The notes under the pieces were generated by a model that worked only from the letters and a program-made list of their open reading frames with translations, had not been told where the DNA came from and ran no database searches. From positions 1-49,927 of the forward strand of contig JAJYDT010000012.1 in the NCBI GenBank assembly GCA_021777335.1: a stretch of 49,927 nucleotides of DNA, in the 5' to 3' direction. Of this stretch, positions 18,325-26,926 are shown in pieces. The DNA is from Pseudomonadota bacterium. GTDB taxonomy: Bacteria > Pseudomonadota > Gammaproteobacteria > Acidiferrobacterales > Acidiferrobacteraceae. The position numbers were made by a program, and so were the translations under genes. Positions within the stretch are counted from its first letter, which is position 1, and every line of letters starts with the position of its first letter.

Positions 18325-19437
18325 ATGAGCGTTCCCCTAAGACAGCAGTACGAGGTGGCCCGCTACATCCTCACGCAGAAACTGCGGGGCGGGCATCGGT
18401 ATCCTCTAGTGCTCATGCTGGAACCTCTGTTTCGGTGCAATCTCGCCTGCGCGGGCTGTGGCAAGATTGATTATCCAGAAGAGATCCTCAACAGGCGGTT
18501 GAGTGTCAAAGAATGCCTGGAGGCGGTCGATGAATGCCCTGCTCCGATTGTATCGATTCCCGGCGGAGAACCACTGATCCATAAGGAAATGCCTGAGATC
18601 GTCGCGGGCATCGTGGCACGCAGACGTTTTGTCTACCTATGCACAAACGCGCTGCTGCTTCCCCGGAAGATCGACCTGTACCAACCGTCTCCGTATTTCA
18701 CGTTCTCGGTACACCTGGATGGCAATCAGGAGCGGCACGATCGGTCCGTATGCCGCGAGGGCGTGTTCGACAAGGCCGTCGAGGCGATACAGCTTGCACG
18801 TGGGCGCGGATTCCGGGTGACCGTAAACTGCACGCTGTTTCAAGGTGAAGACCCGCAGGAAGTCGCCGATTTCTTCGATTTTGCGACGAGCCTTGGGGTC
18901 GAAGGGATCACCATTTCTCCAGGATACAGTTATGAGCACGCACCGCGCCAAGACGTGTTTCTGCCACGACGGCAGAGCAAGGAGCTCTTTCGGGCTATCT
19001 TCCAGCGCGGGAAGGAGCGTGGCCACAGATGGCCGTTCAACCAGTCCAGCCTGTTTCTCGATTTCCTCGCGGGCAACCAGTCGTACCAGTGCACACCTTG
19101 GAGCAATCCGACGCGTAACATCTTCGGCTGGCAGAAACCCTGTTATCTGATGAGCGAAGACGGCTATGCCGCAACCTTCCAGGAACTATTGGAGAATACG
19201 CCATGGGAGCAGTATGGCGCTGGGAGGCATCCCAAGTGCGATAACTGCATGGCACACTGTGGCTATGAGGGAACAGCGGTCAACGACACGATCGCACATC
19301 CGTTGAAGGCGTTAAAGGTGTTCCTGTCGGGTCCGCGCACCACTGGACCGATGGCACCTGAGCTTCCGACTCTTTATGGCGATGACGCGAGTAAATCGTC
19401 CGCATCAGTCGATATACCGAGCCTCGCAAACCGGTGA
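18325..19437 (+). CDS. hpnH: HpnH, radical SAM adenosyl-hopane synthase
   Basis: This 370-residue radical SAM protein has the cluster motif RCNLACAGCGK (CxxxCxxC) at about residues 40-50, a SIPGGEPL strand that binds SAM, and a C-terminal cysteine region (KCDNCMAHCGYEG) typical of HpnH. HpnH joins the 5'-deoxyadenosyl group to diploptene, the first side-chain step towards bacteriohopanepolyols. It begins 27 bases after the ispH stop with GAGGGTAAGAG upstream. The next step, adenine removal by HpnG, has no gene in this window. Confidence 0.95.
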   Translation: MSVPLRQQYEVARYILTQKLRGGHRYPLVLMLEPLFRCNLACAGCGKIDYPEEILNRRLSVKECLEAVDECPAPIVSIPGGEPLIHKEMPEIVAGIVARRRFVYLCTNALLLPRKIDLYQPSPYFTFSVHLDGNQERHDRSVCREGVFDKAVEAIQLARGRGFRVTVNCTLFQGEDPQEVADFFDFATSLGVEGITISPGYSYEHAPRQDVFLPRRQSKELFRAIFQRGKERGHRWPFNQSSLFLDFLAGNQSYQCTPWSNPTRNIFGWQKPCYLMSEDGYAATFQELLENTPWEQYGAGRHPKCDNCMAHCGYEGTAVNDTIAHPLKALKVFLSGPRTTGPMAPELPTLYGDDASKSSASVDIPSLANR

Positions 19438-19528
19438 GACAGCAGATTGTCCGGCGCTCTGCCATAAAAAGGCGGGCCGCATCCCTCGGGATCCTATCTC
19501 CAGACACGACATTGACCATGTGGTGCTG

Positions 19529-20650
19529 ATGGATCTGCGCATAGCCGATCTTGCCGCTGCTTCCGCGTTCCTATGGACACTAATCGCCTTGCTGCCGTGG
19601 CAGCCGTGGCGGGTAGGCGAATCCCTCGATGCCAAACCCTCAGTCCCACTGGAAGACCTTGCGGACGTGACAGTCCTGATCCCGGCAAGGAACGAATCCA
19701 GGGTCATCACGCAGACGCTTACAGAACTCGCACTCCAAGGGCCGGGGTTGCGAATCATCGTCATTGACGACGAGTCGACCGATAATACAGCGGCGGCGGC
19801 GCGCGCTATCCCATTGCCACAGCTGACCATCATCTCCGGAACGACGCCCCCCTCGGGATGGACCGGCAAGCTATGGGCCCTAGAGCAGGGGAGACGGGAG
19901 GTCACTACACCGAAAGTGCTGCTGCTGGATGCAGATATCGCTCTGGACAACGGGATAGTTGCGGCACTACACCGCAAGATGGATCAGGAACATCTCCAAC
20001 TCGTGTCGCTGATGGCGGCCCCAAGCATGAACAGTGTATGGGAACGGCTCCTGATGCCGGCCTTTGTCTATTTTTTCAAACTGCTATACCCGTTTCGCTT
20101 ATCAAATTCACGCAGCCCGGTGGTTGCAGCCGCAGCTGGCGGCTGTCTGCTCGTCGAGGCACGGGTTTTGACCGAAATCGGAGGGTTCGCCGCGATCCGT
20201 GGTGCACTGATCGATGACTGCTCGCTGGCGCGGAGCGTGAAAGCGGCCGGCCACCGGACCTGGATCGGGCTTTCGCATTCAGCGAGAATGGTGCGGCACA
20301 ATGGGTTCGTGGACATCTGGCGCATGGTGACCCGGACCGCTTATACGCAACTACGCTACTCTGTCACTCTTCTTCTGCTCTGCGTGGTCATACTCACGCT
20401 CGCCTTCATCGTCCCGGTAGCTGGCCTGTTTGCCAGTCGCGAAAGCGCCGCATTTTCTACTGTAGCACTCGCACTCATGGCCCTTAGCTATCGACCGGTT
20501 CTGGGTTTCTATGGGCTGTCGCGGGTATGGACGTTCTCCCTGCCCTTAGCTGGAACTCTGTATCTTGCAATGACGTTGGCCTCGGCCTTACGCCGCCGCT
20601 CACGTTGGAGGGGCCGCGACTACCCGCGGACAGCCAACGGCACATCATGA
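19529..20650 (+). CDS. hpnB: HpnB, hopene-associated glycosyltransferase
   Basis: This family 2 glycosyltransferase of about 373 residues has a helix at the N-terminus, then DVTVLIPARNESRVI, IIVIDDESTDNTAA, LLLDADIALD (DxD) and further C-terminal helices. This arrangement is that of HpnB. The frame is open from 19376, inside hpnH, but the extra residues are unlike the family, so I use the ATG at 19529. No good Shine-Dalgarno sequence precedes it and a start between the two cannot be excluded. HpnB is recurrent in hopanoid loci, with a presumed role in sugar transfer to the hopanoid; its exact product is not established. Confidence 0.85.
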   Translation: MDLRIADLAAASAFLWTLIALLPWQPWRVGESLDAKPSVPLEDLADVTVLIPARNESRVITQTLTELALQGPGLRIIVIDDESTDNTAAAARAIPLPQLTIISGTTPPSGWTGKLWALEQGRREVTTPKVLLLDADIALDNGIVAALHRKMDQEHLQLVSLMAAPSMNSVWERLLMPAFVYFFKLLYPFRLSNSRSPVVAAAAGGCLLVEARVLTEIGGFAAIRGALIDDCSLARSVKAAGHRTWIGLSHSARMVRHNGFVDIWRMVTRTAYTQLRYSVTLLLLCVVILTLAFIVPVAGLFASRESAAFSTVALALMALSYRPVLGFYGLSRVWTFSLPLAGTLYLAMTLASALRRRSRWRGRDYPRTANGTS

Positions 20651-20717
20651 ATGCCGTAGCCGCAGTATCGAATTCATTTCCATTGAAAACCAACGGCCTA
20701 CGGAGAGTTTGGGTGCA

Positions 20718-21707
20718 ATGACTACGCTGATTACCGGCGCCTCAGGGTTCGTGGGCTCGGCAGTGCTCCTGCGCCTGCTTGCGGCGAGACATGACGTGCG
20801 CGTCCTCACGCGTGCTGGAAGTGATGTCCGGCACCTGAGAGGATTGCCGGTGGAATCGGTGACGGGCGACCTTACCGAACCGGCCTCGTTTGAAAAAGCA
20901 CTGGCGGGGTGCGAGGCTCTATTCCATGTGGCTGCCGACTACAGGCTATGGGTGCCCGATCCAAAAATCATGTACGCGACTAACGTGGAGGGTACGGCCG
21001 CGCTCATGAGGGCAGCGCTCAAGGCCGGAGTCAGACGCATCGTTTATACAAGCAGTGTTGCGACCCTCGGCATCGATCCGCATCGGGATCAATCGGACGA
21101 AGCAACTCCGGTGCACCTGGACGATATGATTGGTCCGTACAAGCGATCCAAGTTCCTTGCGGAGCAAGAAGTACTTCGCGCCGTGCGCGAGGCGGGCCTG
21201 CCGGCCGTGATCGTCAACCCATCGACTCCCATCGGCCCCCGGGACCGTAAACCGACTCCCACGGGACGGATTGTCCTTGACATGGCACGGGGACGTATAC
21301 CGGCTTACGTCGACACGGGGCTCAATATCGTTCATGTAGACGACGTCGCCGAGGGCCATTGGCTCGCCTTCGAACATGGCCAAGTCGGCCAACGTTACGT
21401 ACTAGGATCCGAGGACCTGAGCCTGAAAGAGATCCTGACAAGGATCGCCAGCCTTACGGGTCAGACACCACCCCGCATCCGGTTGCCCCACAACCTGCTC
21501 CTGCCGCTTGCCTATGGAGCCGAGACCTGGGTCCGGTTGCGCGGTCACGGGCGACCGATCGTGACCGTGGATGAGTTACGCATGTCCCGCAAGCGCATGT
21601 TCTTCTCCTCGGATAAAGCGCGTCGCGATCTTCATTACCGTCCACGTCCCGCGCAGGCCGCACTCGTTGATGCTGTCGACTGGTTTAAACAGCAGCATTA
21701 CCTGTAG
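20718..21707 (+). CDS. hpnA: HpnA, hopanoid-associated NAD(P)-dependent sugar epimerase
   Basis: This 329-residue extended short-chain dehydrogenase/epimerase begins MTTLITGASGFVGSAVL, the TGxxGxxG nucleotide-binding motif. The catalytic pair is in YKRSKFLAE (YxxxK), with the serine in YTSSVATLG. HpnA is a recurring member of hopanoid clusters with an unproven sugar-modifying role. The ATG at 20718 follows GGAGAG about ten bases upstream. It is the last gene of the plus-strand hopanoid arm. Confidence 0.9.
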   Translation: MTTLITGASGFVGSAVLLRLLAARHDVRVLTRAGSDVRHLRGLPVESVTGDLTEPASFEKALAGCEALFHVAADYRLWVPDPKIMYATNVEGTAALMRAALKAGVRRIVYTSSVATLGIDPHRDQSDEATPVHLDDMIGPYKRSKFLAEQEVLRAVREAGLPAVIVNPSTPIGPRDRKPTPTGRIVLDMARGRIPAYVDTGLNIVHVDDVAEGHWLAFEHGQVGQRYVLGSEDLSLKEILTRIASLTGQTPPRIRLPHNLLLPLAYGAETWVRLRGHGRPIVTVDELRMSRKRMFFSSDKARRDLHYRPRPAQAALVDAVDWFKQQHYL

Positions 21708-22008
21708 ACGTCACAGCCAATTAAAAAGGAACTTTATCAACTATCCCTTTGGCGACTGCTGAAGTACGTCTTTCTCATACATGAAGGGTGGCAGGCGCGC
21801 ATCCGCGCCAAAGTCTCAGCATGACCTGATTCACTCAACGTTATGAATATAAACGCACAGTAGTCATCTAGGCGGCCAGCCCAATAGACCGCCTGCCAAA
21901 TCGGTCCTAGCCCTGCACTAACCGTCCATCGGACGAACCGCCGGTACCACATGGACTGCGCCACAGGCGAGGATAGAATAACAAACACCAGTCTGCGTGG
22001 AGTGGGTT
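21708..22008. other. intergenic region after hpnA
   Basis: No gene is seen. Two small hairpins without T-runs occur: GGCGCG/CGCGCC near 21793-21808, and AGGCGG/CCGCCT near 21870-21894. The second part must hold the promoter of the creatininase-family gene. Confidence 0.4.
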
Positions 22009-22821
22009 ATGAGTTCTAGGGGGGTTCGTGTCATATTTTTTGTTTTTCTGGTGTTCGTTCGGCCCGCGCTCGCCCAACCACCCAGAACCGTGTTTCTTGA
22101 GGATCTGACGTGGACCGAACTGCGTGACGAGATCCATGCGGGCAAGACCACAATCATCATCCCCATCGGGGGGACCGAACAAAGTGGGCCTTATATTGCG
22201 CTCGGCAAGCACAATGCTCGCGTAAGGGCGCTCTCGCAGAGGATTGCCGAGGGCCTCGGAGACGCAATCGTTGCACCGGTAATCGCCTATGTTCCCGAGG
22301 GGGGTTACGATCCTCCCACCTCACATATGCGATTTCCGGGTACTATCACCATACCGGATAGTGCGTTTGAGGAGACACTTGCGTCCGCGGCTAACAGTTT
22401 CCGGATCCATGGGTTCACGAATATCGTCTTTCTAGGCGATCATGGAGGCTACCAGGGTCTACTGCGTATTGTCGCTGCGCACTTGAATCGGGAATGGTCC
22501 CATACCCGCGCTCGGGCTTTTGTGCCGAAAGCCTATTACGAAACAAGCTCCGTGGGCTTCGACCAGATATTGAGACACATGGGATACCGCAACGACCAGA
22601 TTGGAACCCACGCGGGGCTCGCGGATACCTCGCTGCTCCTTGCCGTGGCACCCGAGATGGTGCGGCTGCGGGAATTACGCGCTGCGCCTAAGCCAGGGCC
22701 TGGCGACGGTGTTTACGGAGGGGATCCCCGGCGCGCAAGCGCCGCATTGGGGCAACTGGGCGTCCATGCAATCGTTTCAGAAACAATCAAAGCGATCAGA
22801 AAAGAAACAGCGGGGCGCTGA
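22009..22821 (+). CDS. secreted creatininase-family protein
   Basis: This 270-residue protein starts with a Sec signal peptide (hydrophobic VIFFVFLVFVRPALAQ) and continues as a creatininase-family amidohydrolase. PIGGTEQSGPYIALGKHN is the first metal-site motif, FLGDHGGYQG the second, and THAGLADTS the third. Compared with classical creatininase, the EQHG histidine is Ser, the Asp at LGTD is His, and the HAGE-type Glu is changed; GGTEQ..P...LGKHN fits a distinct secreted subfamily. Substrate is unknown. The ATG at 22009 has GGAG six bases upstream. The next gene, also secreted, starts 35 bases downstream, so the two probably work together. Confidence 0.8.
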   Translation: MSSRGVRVIFFVFLVFVRPALAQPPRTVFLEDLTWTELRDEIHAGKTTIIIPIGGTEQSGPYIALGKHNARVRALSQRIAEGLGDAIVAPVIAYVPEGGYDPPTSHMRFPGTITIPDSAFEETLASAANSFRIHGFTNIVFLGDHGGYQGLLRIVAAHLNREWSHTRARAFVPKAYYETSSVGFDQILRHMGYRNDQIGTHAGLADTSLLLAVAPEMVRLRELRAAPKPGPGDGVYGGDPRRASAALGQLGVHAIVSETIKAIRKETAGR

Positions 22822-22856
22822 CCCGCATTCATTTGAAATCTTTCAGGGAGTGGATT

Positions 22857-24029
22857 ATGCGTTCACATTTTTTTCATCAGTTGCATAGATTGACACTCAT
22901 TGTTGTGATCGCAATGGCCGGAGTGACGGTCCGGGTTGCGGCGGCGGACACGCGCATCAGCACGGTGCCTGGGATGCCACCCGTCGTGAATCCAAATAAT
23001 CTTTACAGTCAGGCAGGGCCTGATATGTTCAGTCCAGCTGTTGCCGGTGCGCTAGCCCGTGTCTACGTGCCAAACCTGCGTTCAGATTCCGTCTATGTTA
23101 TCGACCCAAAGACCTTTAAGGTGGTGGATCATTTCAGGGTCGGCGACGAGCCCCAGCACGTCGTTCCGTCTTGGGACCTCAAAACCCTATGGGTAACCGA
23201 CAATGCGGAAGGGCGCACCGACGGGGGCCTTACTCCGATCAACCCAAAAACGGGACAACCGGGAAAAGAAATTATGGTACCCGATCCGTACAACATGTAT
23301 TTCACGCCGGACGGGCATTCGGCTATTGTGGTGGCCGAAGCGCTCAAGCGACTCGACTTCCGTGATCCGCATACGATGGCACTCCAATTCTCGCTACCGA
23401 CTCCGGGCTGCGCAGGTATCAATCATGGGGATTTTTCCATCGACGGAAAATACGCGATCTTCACCTGTGAGTTCAATGGGGACCTCGTCAAGATTGACAT
23501 GGTCCATCATAAGGTGCTTGGCTACCTCAGACTATCGCCGCACGGCATGCCGCAAGATATCCGTATCTCACCCGATGGGAAACTTTTTTACGTTGCCGAC
23601 ATGAAGAAGAACGGCGTGTTCCTGGTTGACGGCGCTCGCTTCAAGAAGGTGGGATTTATCCCAACGGGTGTGGGGACGCATGGGCTCTATCCGAGCCGTG
23701 ATGGGACCAAGCTCTATGTTGCGAACCGCGGCTCAAATCTGATCCATGGACCTCGTCACGGGAAAGGAAGCGTCTCGGTCATCGACTTTGCAACCCGTAA
23801 AGTCATTGCGACCTGGCCAGTACCAGGTGGTGGAAGCCCGGACATGGGCAATGTCAGCGCCGATGGGAAAACGTTGTGGCTTTCCGGACGTTTTGACGAT
23901 GTCGTCTATGCGATCAACACGAAATCCGGTGCCATGAAAATAATCCCGGTCGGGATGGAACCACACGGGCTCACGGTCTGGCCGCAGCCGGGGAGATATT
24001 CGCTGGGGCATACTGGAAATATGCGATAG
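22857..24029 (+). CDS. secreted YVTN-type beta-propeller protein
   Basis: This 390-residue protein has an N-terminal signal peptide (about 1-31, ending near VAAADT) followed by repeated blades, for example RVYVPNLRSDSVYVIDPKTF, DIRISPDGKLFYVADMKKNG and GTKLYVANRGSN. These are the YVTN/lactonase-like seven-bladed propeller repeats. No catalytic motif is recognised; such proteins bind ligands or partners in the periplasm. The ATG at 22857 follows GGGAG. It forms a two-gene unit with the creatininase-family gene. The C-terminus ends without an anchor. Confidence 0.82.
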   Translation: MRSHFFHQLHRLTLIVVIAMAGVTVRVAAADTRISTVPGMPPVVNPNNLYSQAGPDMFSPAVAGALARVYVPNLRSDSVYVIDPKTFKVVDHFRVGDEPQHVVPSWDLKTLWVTDNAEGRTDGGLTPINPKTGQPGKEIMVPDPYNMYFTPDGHSAIVVAEALKRLDFRDPHTMALQFSLPTPGCAGINHGDFSIDGKYAIFTCEFNGDLVKIDMVHHKVLGYLRLSPHGMPQDIRISPDGKLFYVADMKKNGVFLVDGARFKKVGFIPTGVGTHGLYPSRDGTKLYVANRGSNLIHGPRHGKGSVSVIDFATRKVIATWPVPGGGSPDMGNVSADGKTLWLSGRFDDVVYAINTKSGAMKIIPVGMEPHGLTVWPQPGRYSLGHTGNMR

Positions 24030-24063
24030 AAGGTGCGGCAGTCAGACCGCTGCAAATCCGTTA

Positions 24064-24111
24064 CTTGCCCTGACCAGCCCCACAACGCGGGAGCAAGACG
24101 GGCAGGGCAAG
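24064..24111. repeat. inverted repeat downstream of the beta-propeller gene
   Basis: CTTGCCCTG at 24064-24072 is exactly complementary to CAGGGCAAG at 24103-24111, giving a 9-bp stem with a 30-base loop. No T-run follows. It could be a terminator-like hairpin, or a regulatory structure for the following permease gene, whose start lies about 80 bases downstream. Confidence 0.45.
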
Positions 24112-24188
24112 CCGAACAACCTGATCAGCAATGGAAACCTGATGGTCGCGCGCCATAATGCCACGGGCTTTGCCTTGCTTTGTCTCTC

Positions 24189-24968
24189 ATGCTGCGCACC
24201 GCGCTGATGCCACACTCCATGACGTTTCGTCCTGAAGATCTACTCCATCATCCAGCCCTCTTTGGAGCCGCAATCGCGGTAGTATTTGGCGCATTTTATG
24301 TACGTGCGATCATCGGTTTCGGGTCTGGGCTGATTTCCGTTGCAATGCTATCGCTGGTCTTTCCGATCAAGCAGGTAGTCCCCCTGGTGCTGTTGCTTGA
24401 TCTTTTGGGTTCGATTGTTCTTGGGGCCTACGATTTTCGTGAAATGCAGTGGCCGGAGATATCATGGCTCTTACCGGGAAGTCTCCTTGGCCTTATGATT
24501 GGAGCGGTGATTTTGGCTCATACGGACGCCCAAAGCCTCACACGTTATCTCGGTATTTTCATCCTGGCCTATGTTCTTTATGCGCTGCTGATCCACCCCG
24601 AGCGATTGCCAAAGGTTTCCCGGCGCTGGGCGCTCCCGCTCGGAATTTTCGGAGGACTAATTGGCAGTCTTTATGGGGGTGGCGGACCCCCTCTGGTGGC
24701 CTATCTGCAAATGCGTCACCTCCAGAAACGCGCCTTTCGCGCGACGTTTCAGGCCATTGCACTGATCGACAGCATCGCGAGGGCCCTGATGTATATCACC
24801 TTAGGTCTTCTCAATATGACCCTCGGTATTGCGTTTTTGGCATTCATCCCAGCCGTCGCCCTTGGGCTGTACCTCGGCAATCATTTACATCTGCGAATCC
24901 GTCAGCAGGCGTTTTTGCGCGCGACGTTGGCGTTGCTGGCGGTGGTTGGGATCAAATATCTGCTCTAG
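24189..24968 (+). CDS. TauE/SafE family anion permease
   Basis: This roughly 259-residue membrane protein has about eight helices and the two-fold repeat of the TauE/SafE (DUF81) family. FYVRAIIGFGSGLISVAML in the first half and GLIGSLYGGGGPPLVAYLQM in the second are the paired signature loops. Family members export sulfite or sulfoacetate or move other organic anions. In a sulfur-oxidising host, sulfite is a natural candidate, but this is inference. No clear ribosome binding site marks the start: ATGs at 24189, 24207 and 24219 are all possible, and the last fits the first helix best. Confidence 0.82.
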   Translation: MLRTALMPHSMTFRPEDLLHHPALFGAAIAVVFGAFYVRAIIGFGSGLISVAMLSLVFPIKQVVPLVLLLDLLGSIVLGAYDFREMQWPEISWLLPGSLLGLMIGAVILAHTDAQSLTRYLGIFILAYVLYALLIHPERLPKVSRRWALPLGIFGGLIGSLYGGGGPPLVAYLQMRHLQKRAFRATFQAIALIDSIARALMYITLGLLNMTLGIAFLAFIPAVALGLYLGNHLHLRIRQQAFLRATLALLAVVGIKYLL

Positions 24969-25050
24969 CCAACACCGAGGCCCCCTCCTTCCCCTGGTAG
25001 GTATAATTGCGCATAAGGTATATTATGTAAAATATAAACAGGGAGTTGGA

Positions 25051-25088
25051 CATCTACAGCAGTGAACTTGGAATAAACCATCTACAGC
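25051..25088. promoter_or_regulatory. direct repeat in the porin upstream region
   Basis: CATCTACAGC occurs at 25051-25060 and again at 25079-25088, 28 bases apart start to start, inside the leader of the porin gene. A TATAAT at 25002-25007 could be a -10 element, although no good -35 precedes it. The repeats may bind a regulator; chance is possible. Confidence 0.3.
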
Positions 25089-25148
25089 TGACGTCTCTCG
25101 CCAAGAAAGCTCACATAATTAAATCTAACCATTAGGAGGAATCAGGAG

Positions 25149-26552
25149 ATGGGGGAAAACAAATATGTGCAAAAATCGCCTATACCCGCAAACTTAAAAA
25201 AACCCCGCAGTGGCGTTGCCATTGTGGTCACCCTAGCCACATCCATGATTGGTACCACCCCCGCCTTGGCCGCCAACTGGTTTCAGCTGCAGGGGGTTTC
25301 TCCTCCTGATGCCTCACGAGTCGCAGTGTCTGGATTTCTGGAACCTGACTACAGCGCCTTCCAGGGTGGTGGAACCCCGACGATCAACGGTTTTGTCCCC
25401 AACAGCAATATGGCAGGACCTAATTTCACGTCGAGCGACACGTTCCAAATCTTGCGTGCCCGCCTCATGATCCGGGGAAACCTGAACAAGAATATCTCCT
25501 ACTTCATGGGCGGTGAATTTGGCGACAATGGCCTCACCCACACGGGAAACGGCTACGCCCCGAGCCTCATTGACGCACACGTCACGTTCAGTCATTACAT
25601 TCGGGGAGTCCGGATCGAGGGAGGAATCATCCGGGCACCGGGCCCGGAACAGGCGATGCAGGGGTATATGGGTTACAACTTCACGAACTTTGCCGGTGTC
25701 ACGCAACAGCTGATGCTGCAGCCTTTTTATAACCCCGACGTGCCGACTGGTACGTATCTTTCGGGCGGCCTTATTCCACCCGGAGCCCAAGCCATCCCCG
25801 ACGCTTACGGCGAAGGGGTGAATGGTTTCCGCTATCCTGGGGTGATGGCTATGGACTGGTTCAATTACGGACGATGGCAGACTGCATATGGGATCATGGC
25901 CGGGAATTTCAGCCCGCTGACTGGAACAAACTCCGGGAACAGCCTTCTTTATGCTGCCAGAGCCCAGGAATCTTACATCTTCGGGGGACGAGGCCCATTT
26001 CGCAGCGACGTAACCGGTTTTGCCTGGTATCAGAATGCGGACCCGCTGTTCAACGGGCTAAACTATCAAATGCGTCGTTACGGCACGGGCGTGACCTATA
26101 GTCAGGGCTACATGCACCCTTGGGGCCGATGGATAAAAGCCGAGTACATGAAAGGGTCGGGAATGATTTCGACGCCCGCCGTATTCAGTTCGGCGACGGG
26201 GCTTCCGGCACAACTCACGGACGCGTTGCTGTATCCTGGATCCAATAATACCGCGCACGGCTACTACATCGGTGCTGGCCTGTTTGTCACAAAACGGCTC
26301 GAAGTCGACCTGCGTTATGACGTGTACAACCGATTACCGAATCTGCCAGTCCAGAACCGTGTGTTCACTACCTATGCTGCGGGCCTGCAGTACCACTTTA
26401 CACCACTGACCCGCGTCATGCTGGATTACTATGCGCGCACTGCCAGTATTCCTGACCCAAACGCGATTACGCCAAGCGCAAGACCGCTCGCGGAGAGTGT
26501 CACAAGCCAATTAGACAACGAGGTAATGATGGAAGCCGTCCTTTCATTCTAA
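25149..26552 (+). CDS. outer-membrane porin (OprO/OprP-like)
   Basis: This 467-residue protein has a long signal peptide (to about residue 41, TTPALA|A) and alternating beta strands through to a C-terminal phenylalanine (EAVLSF), as outer-membrane barrels require. The strands RVAVSGFLEPDY, LRARLMIRGNLNKNISYFMGGEFG and RLEVDLRYDVYNRL resemble phosphate-selective porins O and P. A strong AGGAGGAATCAGGAG precedes the ATG, and an intrinsic terminator follows the stop, so it is likely a single-gene unit with high expression. Substrate is not deducible; anions are typical for the family. Confidence 0.82.
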   Translation: MGENKYVQKSPIPANLKKPRSGVAIVVTLATSMIGTTPALAANWFQLQGVSPPDASRVAVSGFLEPDYSAFQGGGTPTINGFVPNSNMAGPNFTSSDTFQILRARLMIRGNLNKNISYFMGGEFGDNGLTHTGNGYAPSLIDAHVTFSHYIRGVRIEGGIIRAPGPEQAMQGYMGYNFTNFAGVTQQLMLQPFYNPDVPTGTYLSGGLIPPGAQAIPDAYGEGVNGFRYPGVMAMDWFNYGRWQTAYGIMAGNFSPLTGTNSGNSLLYAARAQESYIFGGRGPFRSDVTGFAWYQNADPLFNGLNYQMRRYGTGVTYSQGYMHPWGRWIKAEYMKGSGMISTPAVFSSATGLPAQLTDALLYPGSNNTAHGYYIGAGLFVTKRLEVDLRYDVYNRLPNLPVQNRVFTTYAAGLQYHFTPLTRVMLDYYARTASIPDPNAITPSARPLAESVTSQLDNEVMMEAVLSF

Positions 26553-26619
26553 TTCAGTGGCATGGGCATGCTATGGTTGTGATCCGTCCCAACGATCTTC
26601 CACAGGAAAAGAATACCTA

Positions 26620-26645
26620 ACGGGGCCGCTGGCCCCGTTTCTTTT
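26620..26645 (+). terminator. intrinsic terminator after the porin gene
   Basis: ACGGGGCC (26620-26627) pairs with GGCCCCGT (26631-26638) around a three-base loop and is followed by TTTCTTTT. This is a textbook rho-independent terminator 67 bases after the porin stop. The stretch from here to 26926 holds no other gene that I can support. Confidence 0.9.
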
Positions 26646-26926
26646 ACCAAAACTACAAAAACTCCTGCTTTCAATAAGCAGGTCGCCTATTATACCGAGA
26701 TTGCGCTAGTGACGCTGTGCGATTATCGTCAATACACAGTCAGCGCACGGATTCCATTGCACGTCACGATGCGACACTTGGCGCTTCCAATCCATGTGAT
26801 TCTTTAACACTGAACAAGCACGCATGTTTTCTGATTCCGGTGGGACCTTGCTCTGCGCTCTGCGTCCAGCGCCCGTCTTAGGCGCCGAGCCCAAGCATCA
26901 AGGTAGTTTTGGAATAGAGCGTTACC

